Assembly (NCBI GenBank): GCA_023055505.1
Contig: JALIRH010000139.1
Span: forward strand, 310,001-374,000
Reading direction: 5' to 3'
DNA from: Callipepla californica brunnescens
Taxonomy: Eukaryota; Chordata; Aves; Galliformes; Odontophoridae
Length of the DNA stretch: 64,000 nt
Below the pieces are notes generated by a model. That model saw nothing but the letters and a program-made list of their open reading frames with translations, ran no database searches and was not told the DNA's origin. Numbering within the stretch: position 1 is the stretch's first letter; the number at the start of each line of letters is the position of its first letter. Positions 24,235 through 37,500 of this stretch are shown here, piece after piece. Made by a program: the position numbers and the translations under genes.

Positions 24235-27095
24235 GCTGAGGAACTGGAGGGACTTACTGACAGGTCTTTAAACTAGGTATGAAGGGGGAAGGGGACAAAA
24301 TGAGGGCTGCTGGGGCCGAGGGGGTAGTTCGAGGCTGAAAACGGAGCTTGATGGGTGAAGAGACAGGGAGAGAGGCGGGAGGATGCTGATTCCCTTAAGT
24401 GCCTGTACACTAATGTGCACAGCATGGGAAATAAACAGGAAGAGCTGGAGATCTGCATGCAGTTGCAAGGCCATGATCTCATTGCAATCACGGAGACGTG
24501 GTAAGACAGCTTGCGTGACTGGAATGTTGTCATGGAGGGCTATGTGCTTTTTAGGAAAGATTGGCTGGCAAGGCGAGGTGGTGGAGTTGCTCTTTATGTG
24601 AGAGAGCAGCTAGAATGTATTGAACTCCACCTGGGGGAGAGTGACGTAGCAGTGGAGAGCTTGTGGGTAAGAATTGAGGGGCAGGCTGGTAAGGGTGACA
24701 CTGTTGTGGGTGTGTAATACAGGCCCCCTGATCAGGAGGAGGAGGTTGATGAGGCCTTCCGTAAGCAACTGGAAGTAATGTCACTTTCCCAGGTAATGGT
24801 GCTCACGGACTTCAATTATCAAGATATTTGCTAGATGAGAAACATGGCCAAGAACGCACAGTCCAGACAGTTCTTGCAATGTGCTGAAGACAACTTTCTG
24901 ATGCACGTGTTGGAGGAACTGATGCAGGAAGGGGTTACTGGACCTTATTCTCACTAACAAGGAAGGACTTGTTAAGGAAGTAAAGGTTGGGGGCAGCTTG
25001 GGTTGTAGTGATCATGAGATGATGGAGTTCAAGATCCTGTGTGGAAGGAACAAAGCAAACAGTTGGATTGCTACCCTGGACTTCAGGAGAGCCAACTTTG
25101 ATCTCTTCTGGGACCTACTTGGAGCTACCCCATGGGTTAGGATGTTAGAAGGTAAGGGGACCTGCGACAGCTGGTCAGCATTTAAACAGCTCTTCTTCCA
25201 AGCTCAGGATCAGTGCGTCCCTTTGAGCAAGAAATCAGGAAAGGGTGGCGGGAGATATGCGTGGATGAACAAGGAGCTCATGTGCAAACTCAAAGGGAAG
25301 AAGAAAGTCCATGAAATGTGGAGAAAGGCTCTGACCATTTGGGAAGAATAGAGAAATGTTGTCAGGGCCTGCAGGGATGCGACGAGGAAGGCCCACCTGG
25401 AAATGAATCTGGCAAAAGTGGTAAAGGATAATAAAAAAGGCGTTTTTAAGTATGTTAACAGTGAAAGGGAGACTAGGGAGAATGTGGGCCCTCTACCAAG
25501 CGAGGGGGTGGTCTGTTAACAGGGGATGCGGAGAAGGCAGAGATACTGAACACCTTCTTTGCTTCTGTCTTCAGTGAAAAAGCTCTCCCTCAGGAATCCC
25601 AGGCCCTGGAGGTTAGTGAGAGGGTCTGGGGAATGAGAGGCTTTCCTTTAGTCAAAGAAGAGGTGGCCTGTGAGTGCCTAGGCAATGCTAATGTTCATAA
25701 ATCCATGGGACCCAATGGGGTGCATCCACAGAAGCTGAGGGAGCTGGCAGACGTGACTGCTGAACCGCTCTCTATCATCTTTGAGAGGTCTTGGAGAATG
25801 AGGGATGTGCCTGATGACTGGAGGATAGCCAATGTCACTCTGATCTTCAAAAAGAGCAAGAAGGAAGATCCAGGTAATTATAGGCCAGTCAGCCTCACCT
25901 CTGTTCCTGTAAAGGTGATGGAACAGCTTGTGGTGGATTCCATCTCCAGACAATTGGAAAAAAAGGGGGTTATCGGGAGTAGCCAGCATGGGTTCACCAA
26001 GGGGAGGTCATGCTTGACCAACCTGATGGCCTTCTATGATGTTGTCACTGGCCAGGTGGACGGGGGGAGGGCAGTGGATGTAGTGTACCTTGATTTCAGC
26101 ACAGCATTTAATACTGTCTCCCATGACATCTTTATAACAAAGCTGAGGAAGAGGGGGATAGATAAGTGGACAGTGAAGTGGGTTGAGAACTGGCTGACTG
26201 GCAGAGCACAGAGGGTTGTTGTTGGCGGTGCAGAGTACAGTTGGAGACCTGTAACAAGCGGTGTCCCCCAGGGGTCTGTGCTGGGTCTGATCTTGTTCAA
26301 CATCTTCATCAATGACCTTGACAAGGGGATAGTGGCCACCCTCAGCCAGTTCGCTGATGATACAAAGCTGGGAGGATCGGCTGAGACACTGGAAGGCTGT
26401 GCGAGACCTAGACAGGCTGGAGAGCTGGACAGTAAGAAACCAGATGAGGTTTAACAAAAGCAAGTGCTGAGTTTTGCACCTAGGGAGGAATAATTGCATG
26501 CACCAGTACAGGCTGGGGGATGAACTGCTAGAGAGGAGCTCTGCAGAGAGGGACCTGGGTCCCCACTCTACTCTGCCCTGGCAAGGCCTCATCTGGAGTA
26601 CTGTGTCCAGTTATGCGCTTCCCAGTACAAAAAAAAAGACAGAGATCTCTTGGAAAGAGTCTAGCAGAGTGCTACAAAGATGGTGAAGGGCCTGGAGCAT
26701 CTCCCCTATGAAGAAAGGAGAAGTGAACTGGGTCTGTTTAGCCTTGAGAAAAGAAGACTGATAGGGGACCTGATCCAGGTTTATAAATATCTGAGCTGTG
26801 GGTGGCAAAATGGTGAGGCCAGACTCTTTTCAGATGTGTGTGGAGACAGGACAAGGGGAAATGGCCAGAAACTGCAGCACAGGAAGTTCCGCATGAATGT
26901 GCGCAGTAACTTCTTTATGGTGAGGGTGACAGAGCACTGGAACAGGTTGCCCATAGAGGCTGTGGAGTGTCCTTTGGAGATGTTCAAGACCCACCTGGAC
27001 ACCTACCTGTGCAACCTGCTCTAGGGAGCCTGATTTGGCAGGGGGGCTGGACTGGATGGTCTCTAGAGTTCACTTCCAACCCCTACAATTCTGTG
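24235..27095 (+). mobile_element. CR1 LINE, about 2.9 kb, ORF2 nearly complete but broken
   Basis: This is the longest CR1 in the window. From 5' to 3' it holds the apurinic endonuclease domain (ITETW near 24490; EGYVLFRKDWLARRGGGVAL near 24535; SDHEM near 25010), the linker (WMNKELMCKLKGKKK near 25265), and the reverse transcriptase at 25633-26454 ([53 protein letters not shown]). The C-terminal block is at 26680-27024, and the tail CTACAATTCTGTGATTTTGTG closes it. ORF1 is absent (5' truncated). At least two stops fall in the endonuclease region (after ITETW and after VVGV), and frame shifts follow 26454, so it cannot encode a working protein. It lies antisense to ANO2 within its largest intron. 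Confidence 0.93.
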
Positions 27096-28556
27096 ATTTT
27101 GTGAGCAGAAACTCTCTGCTTTATTAAGAACACTGACAGTAGCATTCATGTGAGTCCTGGGATAAGAAGTCTCAGGGCTGGAGGGGATAATCCCTACAAC
27201 TGTGTATGAAAAGTTTTGCCATTGCCTCTAGAATCTAACAAACTGTCCATTTAATTGAAGTACAGTGTGATAAAAAGGTCTATTCAGAAATAAACCAGGT
27301 TTGTGAGGGGTAATGAAGTCATGCAAACCTTGGAAAAGAAAAGTTGTGATTGTTAATTAGGTTATACAGACACTGGGTAAGGTAAAGAATAATAACAATG
27401 GAAAAAACAAGTTCCCATCTCCTTCTTGCTTCCTCCAGGAGAGTCTCTCCTATAAAAACTGGCCCAAATGACCAAGTCAAGTTTGAGTGAAAGCTGTCAT
27501 AATACTTCCAGCTCTACTTAACAATTTAATGAAGATTAAACGCAAGATGAACACACCCCATGGTGGGAATAAGCCTTTGTTGCAGAGTTCCTCAGAACCA
27601 TAAAAAGATATTGGGCTTGAAGTGAAAAAAGGTTACAGTAAGAAGATTTGCTCAGAGTACTTCAGATTCATTCTATTCTCAGCAGAGGCTTGAAAAGGAG
27701 CTGTATGAACTGCTGTCAAAATTATTGGTAGAACTCATGGGCATTTTTTTACATAGTTCTGTTTTCAGTTGATTACTGCATTTTCCCAAGCTTAAAGTTG
27801 TGTTCTCCTCTTTTTCCTAATAAAGAATTCCTTCTTTATAGTCTCAGCAGCTTTGTGAATGCTAGAGAAATATCTGCTAAAGACATTCAAGGAAAAATTG
27901 CATAGTGTTCCCATACTTCTGAATGGGAACAGAATTATTTATCAAGTATTATTTTTTACTCTTGTTACCTACCTGGCATAAGAAGATCCTCTCCAGGATC
28001 CCATACATCATTGTTGACTGCAGAAGAATTCTGCAGTAATTCAGCAGACAAAGCATGAAATCAGCTTGAACACATTGATGTCTACTGCCTGAAAAGAAAG
28101 CTAGTCCCTTCACTCTCAAAGAGAAAGCAAACCCTCATAAACTGAGCAGTAGTCATTGGCACCCAGTGAATAAAAGAACTGAAGGATAAGCCTGATGATT
28201 ATAAATGATTTAAAATGCCTATCTATTAAATAAGAAATCAAACAGTCACGTAGAGAAAAGCAAAAATTTCCTAATTTTTATACACTAATTGTAATAGTGT
28301 GAAGACTCCACTCCCTAAATGATATGTTATTCAGAAGGTAAAAATTGAAAGCTGCTTCAGCAGGGAGAAAAGATCTTAACATTACTATTCTTCAGTCATT
28401 AGCAACAGTCATTATCCTGCATAGCTACCATAGTGTTTTCTTTTCTCTTTGCAGCCTCAGAAGAGCTGGTGAAAATCATGAACGTTTCAGAAAGGCTTAC
28501 TACTTTCAGTCTGCTGATTGCATATGTACATCTCTCAATCTCATTAATGGAGAGAT
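27096..28556. other. ANO2 intron, no gene seen
   Basis: Ordinary A+T-rich intron sequence between two CR1 elements. No supported feature. Confidence 0.5.
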
Positions 28557-28896
28557 GCCTCACCATGGCCTTCCAATACTTGAAGGGAGCATATAAACAG
28601 AAGGGGGAATGACTGTTTACATGGGTTAATAGTGATAGGACTAGGGGGAATGGTTTTAAACTAAGACGGGAGATTTAGGTTAGATATTAGGAAGTTTTTC
28701 ACTCAGAGGGTGGTCGTGAGGTGGAGCAGGTTGCCCAGAGAGGTTGTGGATGCCCCATCGCTGGAGGCATTCATGGCAAGGCTGGATGTGGTTCTGGGTG
28801 TCCTGATATAGTGGTTGGCAGTCCTGCCCACAGTTGAAACTAAACGACCTCGGAGGTCTTGTTCAAACCAGGACATTCTATGATTGTATGATTCTA
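28557..28896 (+). mobile_element. CR1 3' fragment
   Basis: Plus-strand CR1 end with GACTAGGGGGAATGG, TTTTTCACTCAGAGGGTGGT, GGTTGCCCAGAGAGGTTGTG and the tail CATTCTATGATTGTATGATT. Confidence 0.9.
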
Positions 28897-29049
28897 ATCA
28901 TCCTATAGATTATGTATGCTGTTAAGAAGCATTAGCAGGAGGAAATAGAAATGAATACATGAAAAGTGAAACAGGCAAGGACCTTTTATAAGCACTAATC
29001 TATAAATAAGCTCCACTACAAATTAAAAAAAACAGCTATCTCTGTTTGA

Positions 29050-29692
29050 CTTGACACCCTCAAGGATGGAGAGGCTTGCAGAGACCTTGATTAACTAGAT
29101 AGCTGAGCAACTGTCAGATTCTGCACCTGGGACAACCTGGGATCTATGTACATAATGGGAGATGAGACACTGGAGAGCAGCCCTGCTGAAAGGGATTTGG
29201 GGTTCTTGATTAACAGTAAGTTGAACACAAGTCAACAGTGCATCCAGACAGCCTGAAAGGCCAACTGTACCCTAATGTGCATCAAACACAGTATTGCTGT
29301 CAGGTCAAGGGAAGGGATTATTCCACACTGGTACAGCCTCAATTAGGGCATTGTGTCCAGTTTTGAAGGCAAAAGGTTGTGAAGGGAAAATCTATGAGGA
29401 GAGGCTGAGATAGTTTGGTTTGTTCTGCCTAGACAAGAGGAGGCTGTGGTGGCCTACAGCTTCCTCACAAGGAGAGTGGAGAGACAGGTGCTAATCTCTG
29501 CTCTTGGGTAACAGCAGCAAGATGCAAGGGCACCAAGACAGTGGTGACAGCACCAAACTTGCTGAAGTTCAAGAAGTTCTTGGACAATGCTCTTAGAAAT
29601 GCTCTTGGGTAGTTCTGTGTAGAGCCAGGAGTTGGACTTATTGATTCCTTTGGGACCCTTCCAACTTAGAATATTCTGTGACTCCATGACTT
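29050..29692 (+). mobile_element. CR1 fragment, old
   Basis: Plus-strand CR1 with CTGGAGAGCAGCCCTGCTGA, AAGTCAACAGTGCATC and GACAAGAGGAGGCTG blocks and an ATATTCTGTGACTCCATGA end. It resembles the subfamily at 15990-17410 and is heavily decayed. Confidence 0.8.
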
Positions 29693-32459
29693 ATCAGGAT
29701 GAGGTAATTTTATATTAATAAAAATAAAACAAAACAGGGTCTTCTCTTTAAAGTGATGATCTCCTACCCAGGATTTTAGTTGATACTGAGACTCTTACCT
29801 ACAGGTGTTTCAAGATGCTCATCAAGCATGCTTTTGTCTTAGAAAGCATGTTACTGTGATATCAGTAACATAAGCACAGTCACTTCATTATAGCTCCTAA
29901 GTGATGAAGGCTACAGTGAACCAGATGTATAATTCTTTATAAAGTCAATTTGTTACTGTCTTGTCATAAATCTTTTTCGGTGCCCTACTAAAGAAAGTTA
30001 TTACATGGCAAATTTGGACAGAAAAAATGGAAATCTTTCTCCCCCTTGAGAGGGCTGCAGTGCTTGAGATGTAACTGTGGAATATACACCCTAACAAATT
30101 TCAAAACTTGCAAGTCATTTGATCAATTTTTCGTACCAGCCCAGCTTTGATCATGGATTAGGTTCAGGGACCTCCAGAGGACCCTGTACAAAACTTATTC
30201 ATTCTAGCATTGCATAATTAGAACTGTTTAACTTACTGTAGTCTTCACAAAAGCCTGCTATCTTCAGGAAGGTTCATAAAACTTCTAGGGAGTGTCCTAC
30301 TATACCTGTCTCTAGATCAATGCTATCATTACCTCTTAGGAAAATGACGAATGCATTGACTACAAAAATCAGTAAAAATCAAGTCTGAACATCTTTGCCT
30401 AAGGAAAGAGCATCATCAAAATAGAATTAAGAAAGTATATGGTATATTTTGTAGCTCTTTTTAAATTACAATACAAGGATTAAAGGGAACTAGAACTGAT
30501 AAAGGCAATTGTACAAGACACCTACACTAGATAAATTCCTCTCTACTAGAAATCAATACTTAAATTGGGTTTAATTCAGAAAAATTTCTAGAATTCTGCA
30601 CATCTTAGAAATAGAACTTGTATGTTCTACTTTTTAAGCCAGAAATATCTGTTAAAAATAATTCAGAATTTCCCTTACAAAAAAGTCTAATTCCACTCTT
30701 CTGAGTTGAAAATAGAAAACAAAAATTTGAATTAATAAGACTATATGTAGATATATTCTTTGACTGTTTATTTCATATAGATTAGTGTTTTTAAAAATGA
30801 AGAATAGAACTAGCCAGGCTTAGCTATAAGCAGCATTACTCAATATCTATATCTACACTCAGAGACTTGGTGTTACAAACATTTTATAACTCAAGCCTCA
30901 GTTTATGCTTTACAAATTATACAATCTGTTCTACATATCCCCTTAAAATTTTTACTTGAAATTGTTCTGCATAAAAATTTAGAACTATTACGGTATTCTC
31001 ATTTGGTGAAGCACACCCCATTCATCACTGTATTTCTTAATTTATTATTAAAAATGACTCATTCACTGTACCCCCAAATATATGCATATAGCCAGAGCAA
31101 AATTTTTCTACTGATAAGAACATTGGAATCAATGGAACTGTCGATAAATATTGCCATGTCTCTTTTTATCATTTTTTTAAATTAATTATATTTTTAAGGA
31201 CATTAAAATATTTTAAGACTCATCAGGCAACTATCATTCCCTCAGAATATCACCCTTATTAAGGGCCTCAAAGAATCCCAGTCTGTGCCAAGAGTGACCA
31301 TAATAAACGCACGATTTCTAGCACAGGTATATAGTCACTTGGAATCCAGTAACCTCCAACAGTAGCAAGGAACTGAAGGAACAGCTAATTCTACAAGTGC
31401 CATACTCAGGTAAAATAAATGCTGTTTCTGCTCATCAGAGTCTGAATATAAATTTGTAAATTTACACAGTGCTTCCATAACCAGAAAAAAAGGTTGAGTA
31501 TAGTCTAATCAAAGCAAAAAAGAGTTACAATATTTTTTTCAAAATATGAAGTCAATAGGCAATTTTTAGACGTGCAGTAACAATAACCCTTTCCCTCCTC
31601 CCTGCCACGATACAGAGTGTAAAAACCCAGTCCAGTTGCCGAAAGAAAAGTGTAGTAATTTCTCAGGTACATAAACTCTAAAACTCTAATGTTACCCAGA
31701 AAATAACAATCATATTTATTTTAAAGACAACTGTAAAACTTGTAGTCACGCACAGAAAAGATAAAAGAAAGAAAAATCATCACTGAGAACAGCAAATCAA
31801 TTGCACATCTGTACCTTTTTATTCTTTAACACAGAATGTCTATGAAATCATAAAATAAAACATCATAATGAGGACAGCAAGGTACAAATGAAGTAGAAGC
31901 AGATGTGCTGCTATTTTTAATTCAGCTAAGCTGCCAAGCCTGGTAAAATGAGAATTTCTTCGGTCACAGTTTAACAAAACATTTTTAATATTCACTAAGA
32001 ATGTACCAGGTATTGTAATCTAGTTTTGAGTTCATCCAGTAGCCTGGCCTGGAATAATTGGTTTCAAAAAGTGTAAATTCTGCACAGAAATATGGCAGAA
32101 AGAGACACTTCTGTCTTGCAGAGCTTCTTTAAGATCTAACAGACTCCCTTCCATTTGCCAATTCAAAACATCTCTCAGACAATAAAGATCAGTTGTGCAC
32201 ACGTTTTAAATTTCATACTTCAGTCTGTGATAAATTATATGCAGGACTTCAACTTCTCAAAACACAATGTATTTTGTAACTGTTACTGCCCTCTACATTA
32301 CTAACACTAGCTTTTGCAGTTAATCACTTTGGAGTAGATTGTGTAATAAAGACCAGTTGCACTTTGATTATTCAGAATTGAACACATTTTTCTCAGGAAT
32401 GAAAATTATCAAGTAACAGATTTTTTTTTCCATTTTTTGTTTACTGATATCACAGAATA
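29693..32459. other. ANO2 intron, no gene seen
   Basis: A+T-rich sequence without recognisable coding regions or mobile elements up to the ERV1 target site. Confidence 0.5.
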
Positions 32460-32464
32460 TTTAC
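32460..32464. repeat. ERV1 target-site duplication, 5' copy
   Basis: TTTAC immediately before the LTR's TG is repeated immediately after the 3' LTR's CA. Five bases is the length expected for class III elements. Confidence 0.85.
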
Positions 32465-32800
32465 TGTGTGGGAACTGTTGAATCGCGGCCTGAACCACTA
32501 ATTGATCACCTGAGGCGAGCACTGAGTCAGCTGCAGAGGCACAAGTGAGTGTGATTGGAAGGGGTGGAGTTTGACTCCACCTCTCTCAAGACCCCATTTA
32601 AGGGCTGACCACCACCAGGGAAGGATCTCTGGTTGGAGATCCCTCCCTGGTGGAGTTATCAGCAAGCCTCAACCATCTTCAAAGGTGAGCCACTCTTTTC
32701 TTATTAACTATCTGTATGCCATCTACTTAAGCCCATCTAAAATATAGCATCTTTGGCATTATTTCTTTTGGGTGCTTTCTTGGGGGTTATTTGCCCTACA
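32465..32800 (+). repeat. ERV1 5' LTR
   Basis: 336 bases, TGTGTGGGAACTG to GCCCTACA. It contains a CATTTAAGG TATA-like box near 32597 and a strong hairpin at 32612-32653. A canonical AATAAA is not visible. Confidence 0.93.
32612..32653 (+). other. Hairpin in ERV1 LTR (R/U5 side)
   Basis: CCACCAGGGA-A-GGATCTC pairs with GAGATCC-C-TCCCTGGTGG (17 of 18 pairs) around the six-base loop TGGTTG. It follows the TATA-like box by about 15 bases, so it would lie at the very 5' end of the viral RNA. The 3' LTR has the same hairpin at 38372-38413. ERV2 and ERV3 LTRs do not keep it in this form. Confidence 0.8.
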
Positions 32801-32802
32801 AT

Positions 32803-32820
32803 TGGTGAGCCAGGCAGGCT
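32803..32820 (+). promoter_or_regulatory. ERV1 primer-binding site, tRNA-Arg-like
   Basis: TGGTGAGCCAGGCAGG starts two bases after the LTR's CA end. It agrees with the complement of a tRNA-Arg 3' end except at about two positions. The deleted ERV at 6829 has the same site. Confidence 0.6.
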
Positions 32821-32822
32821 TA

Positions 32823-32832
32823 AATATATATA

Positions 32833-32916
<84 letters not shown>

Positions 32917-32952
32917 TAATAATATATATGTATATATATATATATATAATAA
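32823..32952. repeat. (TG)n(TA)n microsatellite in ERV1 leader
   Basis: About 130 bases of TG then TA dinucleotides, with a short interruption near 32910-32925, lie between the primer-binding site and gag. Confidence 0.95.
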
Positions 32953-32958
32953 TAAACC

Positions 32959-34513
32959 ATGTCTCCCATTTGGAGCATTTTCAAATGGGGCAGGGGGGAG
33001 AACGTTTCTCCCTTAGACCAAACAATTCCTGGTCAAATTCCAGGATTTATGGGGTCATCCTATTATGGTTTTGCCACTGTTATTGAAAAATGGGGACCCC
33101 TGCGGGTTACAGGGAGTGTTTCTCCTTCTCCAGCCCAGCTGACAGATTATTTTCAAGGTCTAGATAAGGTTATACTGGTTACAAAAGAACGTCGGCTAGC
33201 TGCTTCTGCAGTGGCTTGGCCTCTAATAATGGCTTTACATAAAATGAAAATAACAAATACAAACATAGAATCTGAAAATCAATTGTTAAGAGATCAAATT
33301 GAGAAGTTGGAACAACACTTGGGCATGTTAGTAGCCAAAAAACCTGGTCTAGATGTGCCAACAAGACAAATACGTAGCGTATCAGTGGAGGACACCCAGG
33401 TCCCTGAAGTAGTGGACCTGGATGTTTCAGAAAACGAGATTTCTAAATAGGATCTCGAAGCTCCATCTATGAAGGATCTGTTTGAGATCCGACCAATCAT
33501 AACTCAACAAAAAAAGTGCAAGAGAGACCAGCGGGAGTGCCTCCTGACCAATGGCCCCCTGCTGAAACATGCTTGCATGTGACAGCTCACCCGTATACAG
33601 CAAATGAGTTGATGGACCTAGTACAACGGTTCCATCGAAAACCAAGAGAAAGCGTCCCATCATGGCTCCTGAGGTTATGGGATGCAGGAGCTGAAAGTGT
33701 ATTAGTTAGTGGGACAGAGATGTCAGAACTAGCATCTATAACTATACACCCAGCCCTGAGGCAAAGATTATATGCTGCCATCCACTATACGAATGAGAAT
33801 TATTCTATTATAGATTGGCAGCATGCAGCCTAGCGTGGCCTAACAAATCTGACATTCCACTCAATACTGGTTTATGGTCCTCTATGGAGGACCTTGAAAC
33901 ATACATCTGGGAACTGGGTATGAGAGAGGCTATGTATTCAGAAACCTTTGAAAGCCCTGATACAGAAAAATTTACGGCAGGTATGCGAGACCTAATACTA
34001 CAGCAAGCCCTCTCTCACCTTTATGGGACTTTGGTCTCCGTACTAAACCCCTTGATGGCTTCAGAGGCTGTTGTCCAACAGGCAGCCCAGTTGGTGGCAG
34101 ACCTTGGGGAAACAGAGCGCATAAGAACCAGGCGCAATGTCCGTATGGTAGAAGAAGCTGAGGCATTCCCGATTAAAACTGTCCCACGGATACCCCGATC
34201 GGGCCCCATATGGGTATCCCAGAAGACCATGTTCAATGATCTTATATGGGCCAGGGTTGCCTTTGCTAAAATCGATGGGCAACCCAACCATGTGTTGTTA
34301 CAGCTCTGGAAACAACTTAGAAATGATCAAAAATTTCAGAGTACTCCCAGAAAATTGGGAGTACGAATAATACAGGCAGCACCACCAACAACCTGGAATT
34401 TGGCTGACTTTATAGTCCCAAATAGAAGGAAGAAACATCCACAGGTGTCATGGGCTACAGTGCCTGAACCACCTGCGGTAAAAGACATAGATTTAGCAAA
34501 CTTAATGGAGTAA
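32959..34513 (+). pseudogene. ERV1 gag, split over three frames
   Basis: Three open stretches follow each other: 32959-33450 (163 codons), 33516-33833 (105 codons) and 33815-34513 (232 codons), in three different frames. The first contains a coiled-coil-like segment (ESENQLLRDQIEKLEQHLG). The second and third carry the capsid-type motif SWLLRLWDAGAESV and a run of helices typical of ERV-L Gag. No CCHC zinc knuckle is visible at the C-terminus. A stop at 33448 and a shift near 33820 disrupt the frame, so it is inactive. Assignment rests on position between primer-binding site and protease and on resemblance to ERV-L Gag. Confidence 0.8.
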
Positions 34514-34514
34514 C

Positions 34515-37500
34515 GAAGGACTCTGGTCCCCCTAGGGCCTGCAGATGTGACCGGAGGCCCTATGTAGAATTAGAGGTATTTTGGTCAGAGAAGAATATTC
34601 AAAAGGTGATGGCTCTAGTAGACACTGGTGCGGAAACATCAATTATATATGGAGATCCAACGAAGTTTAAGGGCAATAGAGTGATGATTGGTGGGTTTGG
34701 AGGACAGACCATTCCAGTCACCCAAACATGGTTGAAATTGGGGGTTGGGTGTCTCCCACCCCGGGACTATAAAGTGATGATTGCCCCAGTCCCAGAATAC
34801 ATTTTGGGCATAGACATTTTATGGGGTCTGGCTCTCCAGACAACTGTGGGAGAGTTCAGACTTCAGCAGAGGTACATTGGTATCTGGGCGATACAGACAG
34901 TATTGAGGGGCCATGTGAAACAGGAGCCCATTTGTTTGCCAAAACCACGCCAGATTACTAATGTAAGACAGTATAGACTCCCAGGAGGGCAGGAAGAAAT
35001 ATCAAAGACGGTGCAGGAACTAGAAAAAGTAGGTATTATAAGACCTGCACACAGTCCATATAATTCCTCCATGTGGCCAGTGCGGAAGTCAGATGGAACA
35101 TGGAGAATGATGGTAGATTATAGGGAATTAAATAAAGTCACACCGCCCATCCATGCGGCCGTACCCAATATTGCTTCCCTAATGGACACACTTAGTAGAG
35201 AAATCAAGACCTACCATTGTGTCCTGGATTTGGCAAATGCATTTTTTAGTGTTCTGATTGCCAAAGGAACGCAAGATCAATTTGCATTTACATGGGGAGG
35301 CAGGCAGTGGACCTTTCAGGTCCTGCCACAGGGGTACGTGCATTCACCAACATACTGTCATAACTTGGTGGCGCGTGACCTAGCTAATTGGAGGAAACCT
35401 AATAATAACGTCAGCCTATACCACTACATTGATGATCTCTTGTTAACATCTGACTCACTGGAAGCAGTAGGAGAGGCGGCAGATTCATTAACCTCCTACC
35501 TAGGTGAAAGAGGATGGGCTATCAGTCCTCAAAAGGTGCGAGGTCCAGGCCTGTCTGTAAAATTTCTGGGGGTAGTCTGGTCAGGAAAGACCGAAGTGCT
35601 ACCCAGTGCCATCATAGATAAGGTTCAGGTGTTTCCAGCCCCTACAACACCAAAGCAGCTGCAGGAATTTCTAGGTATATTGGGATACTGGTGCTCCTTT
35701 ATACCTCATTTAGCGCAGCTGCTGAGACCTTTGTATAGACTCACAAAAAAGGGGTCGATCATGGGATTGGGAGAGAACAGAACAGGATAATTTCCAGCAA
35801 GCAAAACAGGCGGTGAAACGAGCCCAGGCATTGGGTATATTCGATCCTACCCTCCCAGCTGAATTGGATGTTCATGTTACTCAGGATGGCTTTGGCTGGG
35901 GCCTGTGGCAATGTCAGAGTTCTGTTTGAACCCCCATTGGATTTTGATCTCAGGTCTGGCATGGAGCAGAAGAAAGATATAGTATGATCGAACAACAGCT
36001 ATTGGCTGCCTATACTGCGTTACAAGTGGTAGAGCCAATAACCCAGGCGGCCGAAGTCATAGTTAAGACCACTCTTCCAATTCAGGGGTGAGTAAGAGAT
36101 CTGACCCACCTTCCTAAGACAGGGGTGACCCAGTCACAGATGGTGGCACGATGGGTCGCCTATCTCAGCCAGAGGAGTAATCTGTCTTCCTCACCGCTGA
36201 AAGAAGAACTCCAAAAGATTCTAGGCCCAGTGACGTATCATAGTGATGCACCAAAACAAACCTTGGTTGCTCCGCCACAGAAGAGTCCCGTCCAGGAAGG
36301 AAAAATATCCCATTCCTGAAGATGCCTGGTACACGGATGGGTCCAGCAAGGGCAACCCAAGTAAGTGGAGAGCAGTAGCATACCATCCTGCTACAGACAC
36401 AATATGATTTTAAGAGGGGGATGGTCAAAGCAGCCAGTGGGCAGAGCTGTGGGCCATGTGGATGATTATAACCAAAGAACCTGGTGATGGTATCCTGAAT
36501 ATCTGCACAAATATTCAGGCTGTGTACCAGGGGACCACTTTTTGGATCGTGCAGTGGGCTACCCAGGACTGGACTATCCGCTCCCAAGCGATCTGGGGCA
36601 AAGATATGTGGTTAGACATATGAAATACAGTCAAACACAGAACTGTACGTGTCTACCATGTTTCTGGACACCAACCCCTACAGTCACCAGGAAATGATGA
36701 AGCCGACACACTGGCCTGAGTTAGATGGGTTGAGAACTCACCATCTGAGAACATCGCCTACTGGTTACATCAAAGTCTGTGGCATGCTGGACAGAAGACC
36801 ACGTGGGCAGCTGCCAAAGCATGGGGACTGCCCATACAATAATCAGACGTAGCTCAAGCATGCCAAGACTGTGATGCCTGCTCCAGAATGAGACTGAGGT
36901 CATTGCCTGAAACAACAACACATCTTGCTAGAGGACACAATCCTCTACAGCAATGGCAGGTTGATTATATGGGGCCCCTCCCTCGATCTGAGGGGGTGAG
37001 ATATGCCCTAACCTGTGTTGACACCACGAGTGGGCTAATGCAGGCCTATCCAGTACCAAAAGCCAACCAGACATACACCATCAAGGTGCTCACAAAATTG
37101 ATGGCCACCTACAGGACACCACAAGTCATTGAGAGTGACCAAGGGACTCGTTTCACGGGTGCAATGATACAACACTGGGCAGAAGAGAACAGTATTGAGT
37201 GGTGATTCCACCTGGCATACAATCCAATGGGGGCAGGCCTTATTGAGCGTTATAATGGTATTCTCAAGGCTGCCCTGAAGACAGACTCTCAGTCTCTGCA
37301 GGGGTGGATGAAGAGACTCCATGAAACCCTTCGAGATCTGAATGAAAGACCTAGAGATGGCAGACCCAGTGCCTTGAAAATGTTGCAAACAACATGGGCC
37401 TCCCCGCTTAGGATCCAAATTACAGGTACAGATAATGAGGCAAGACCTCAGACTAGCTGTGAGAACAATCTTCTGCTCCCTGCCCCTGAGAACCTGAAAC

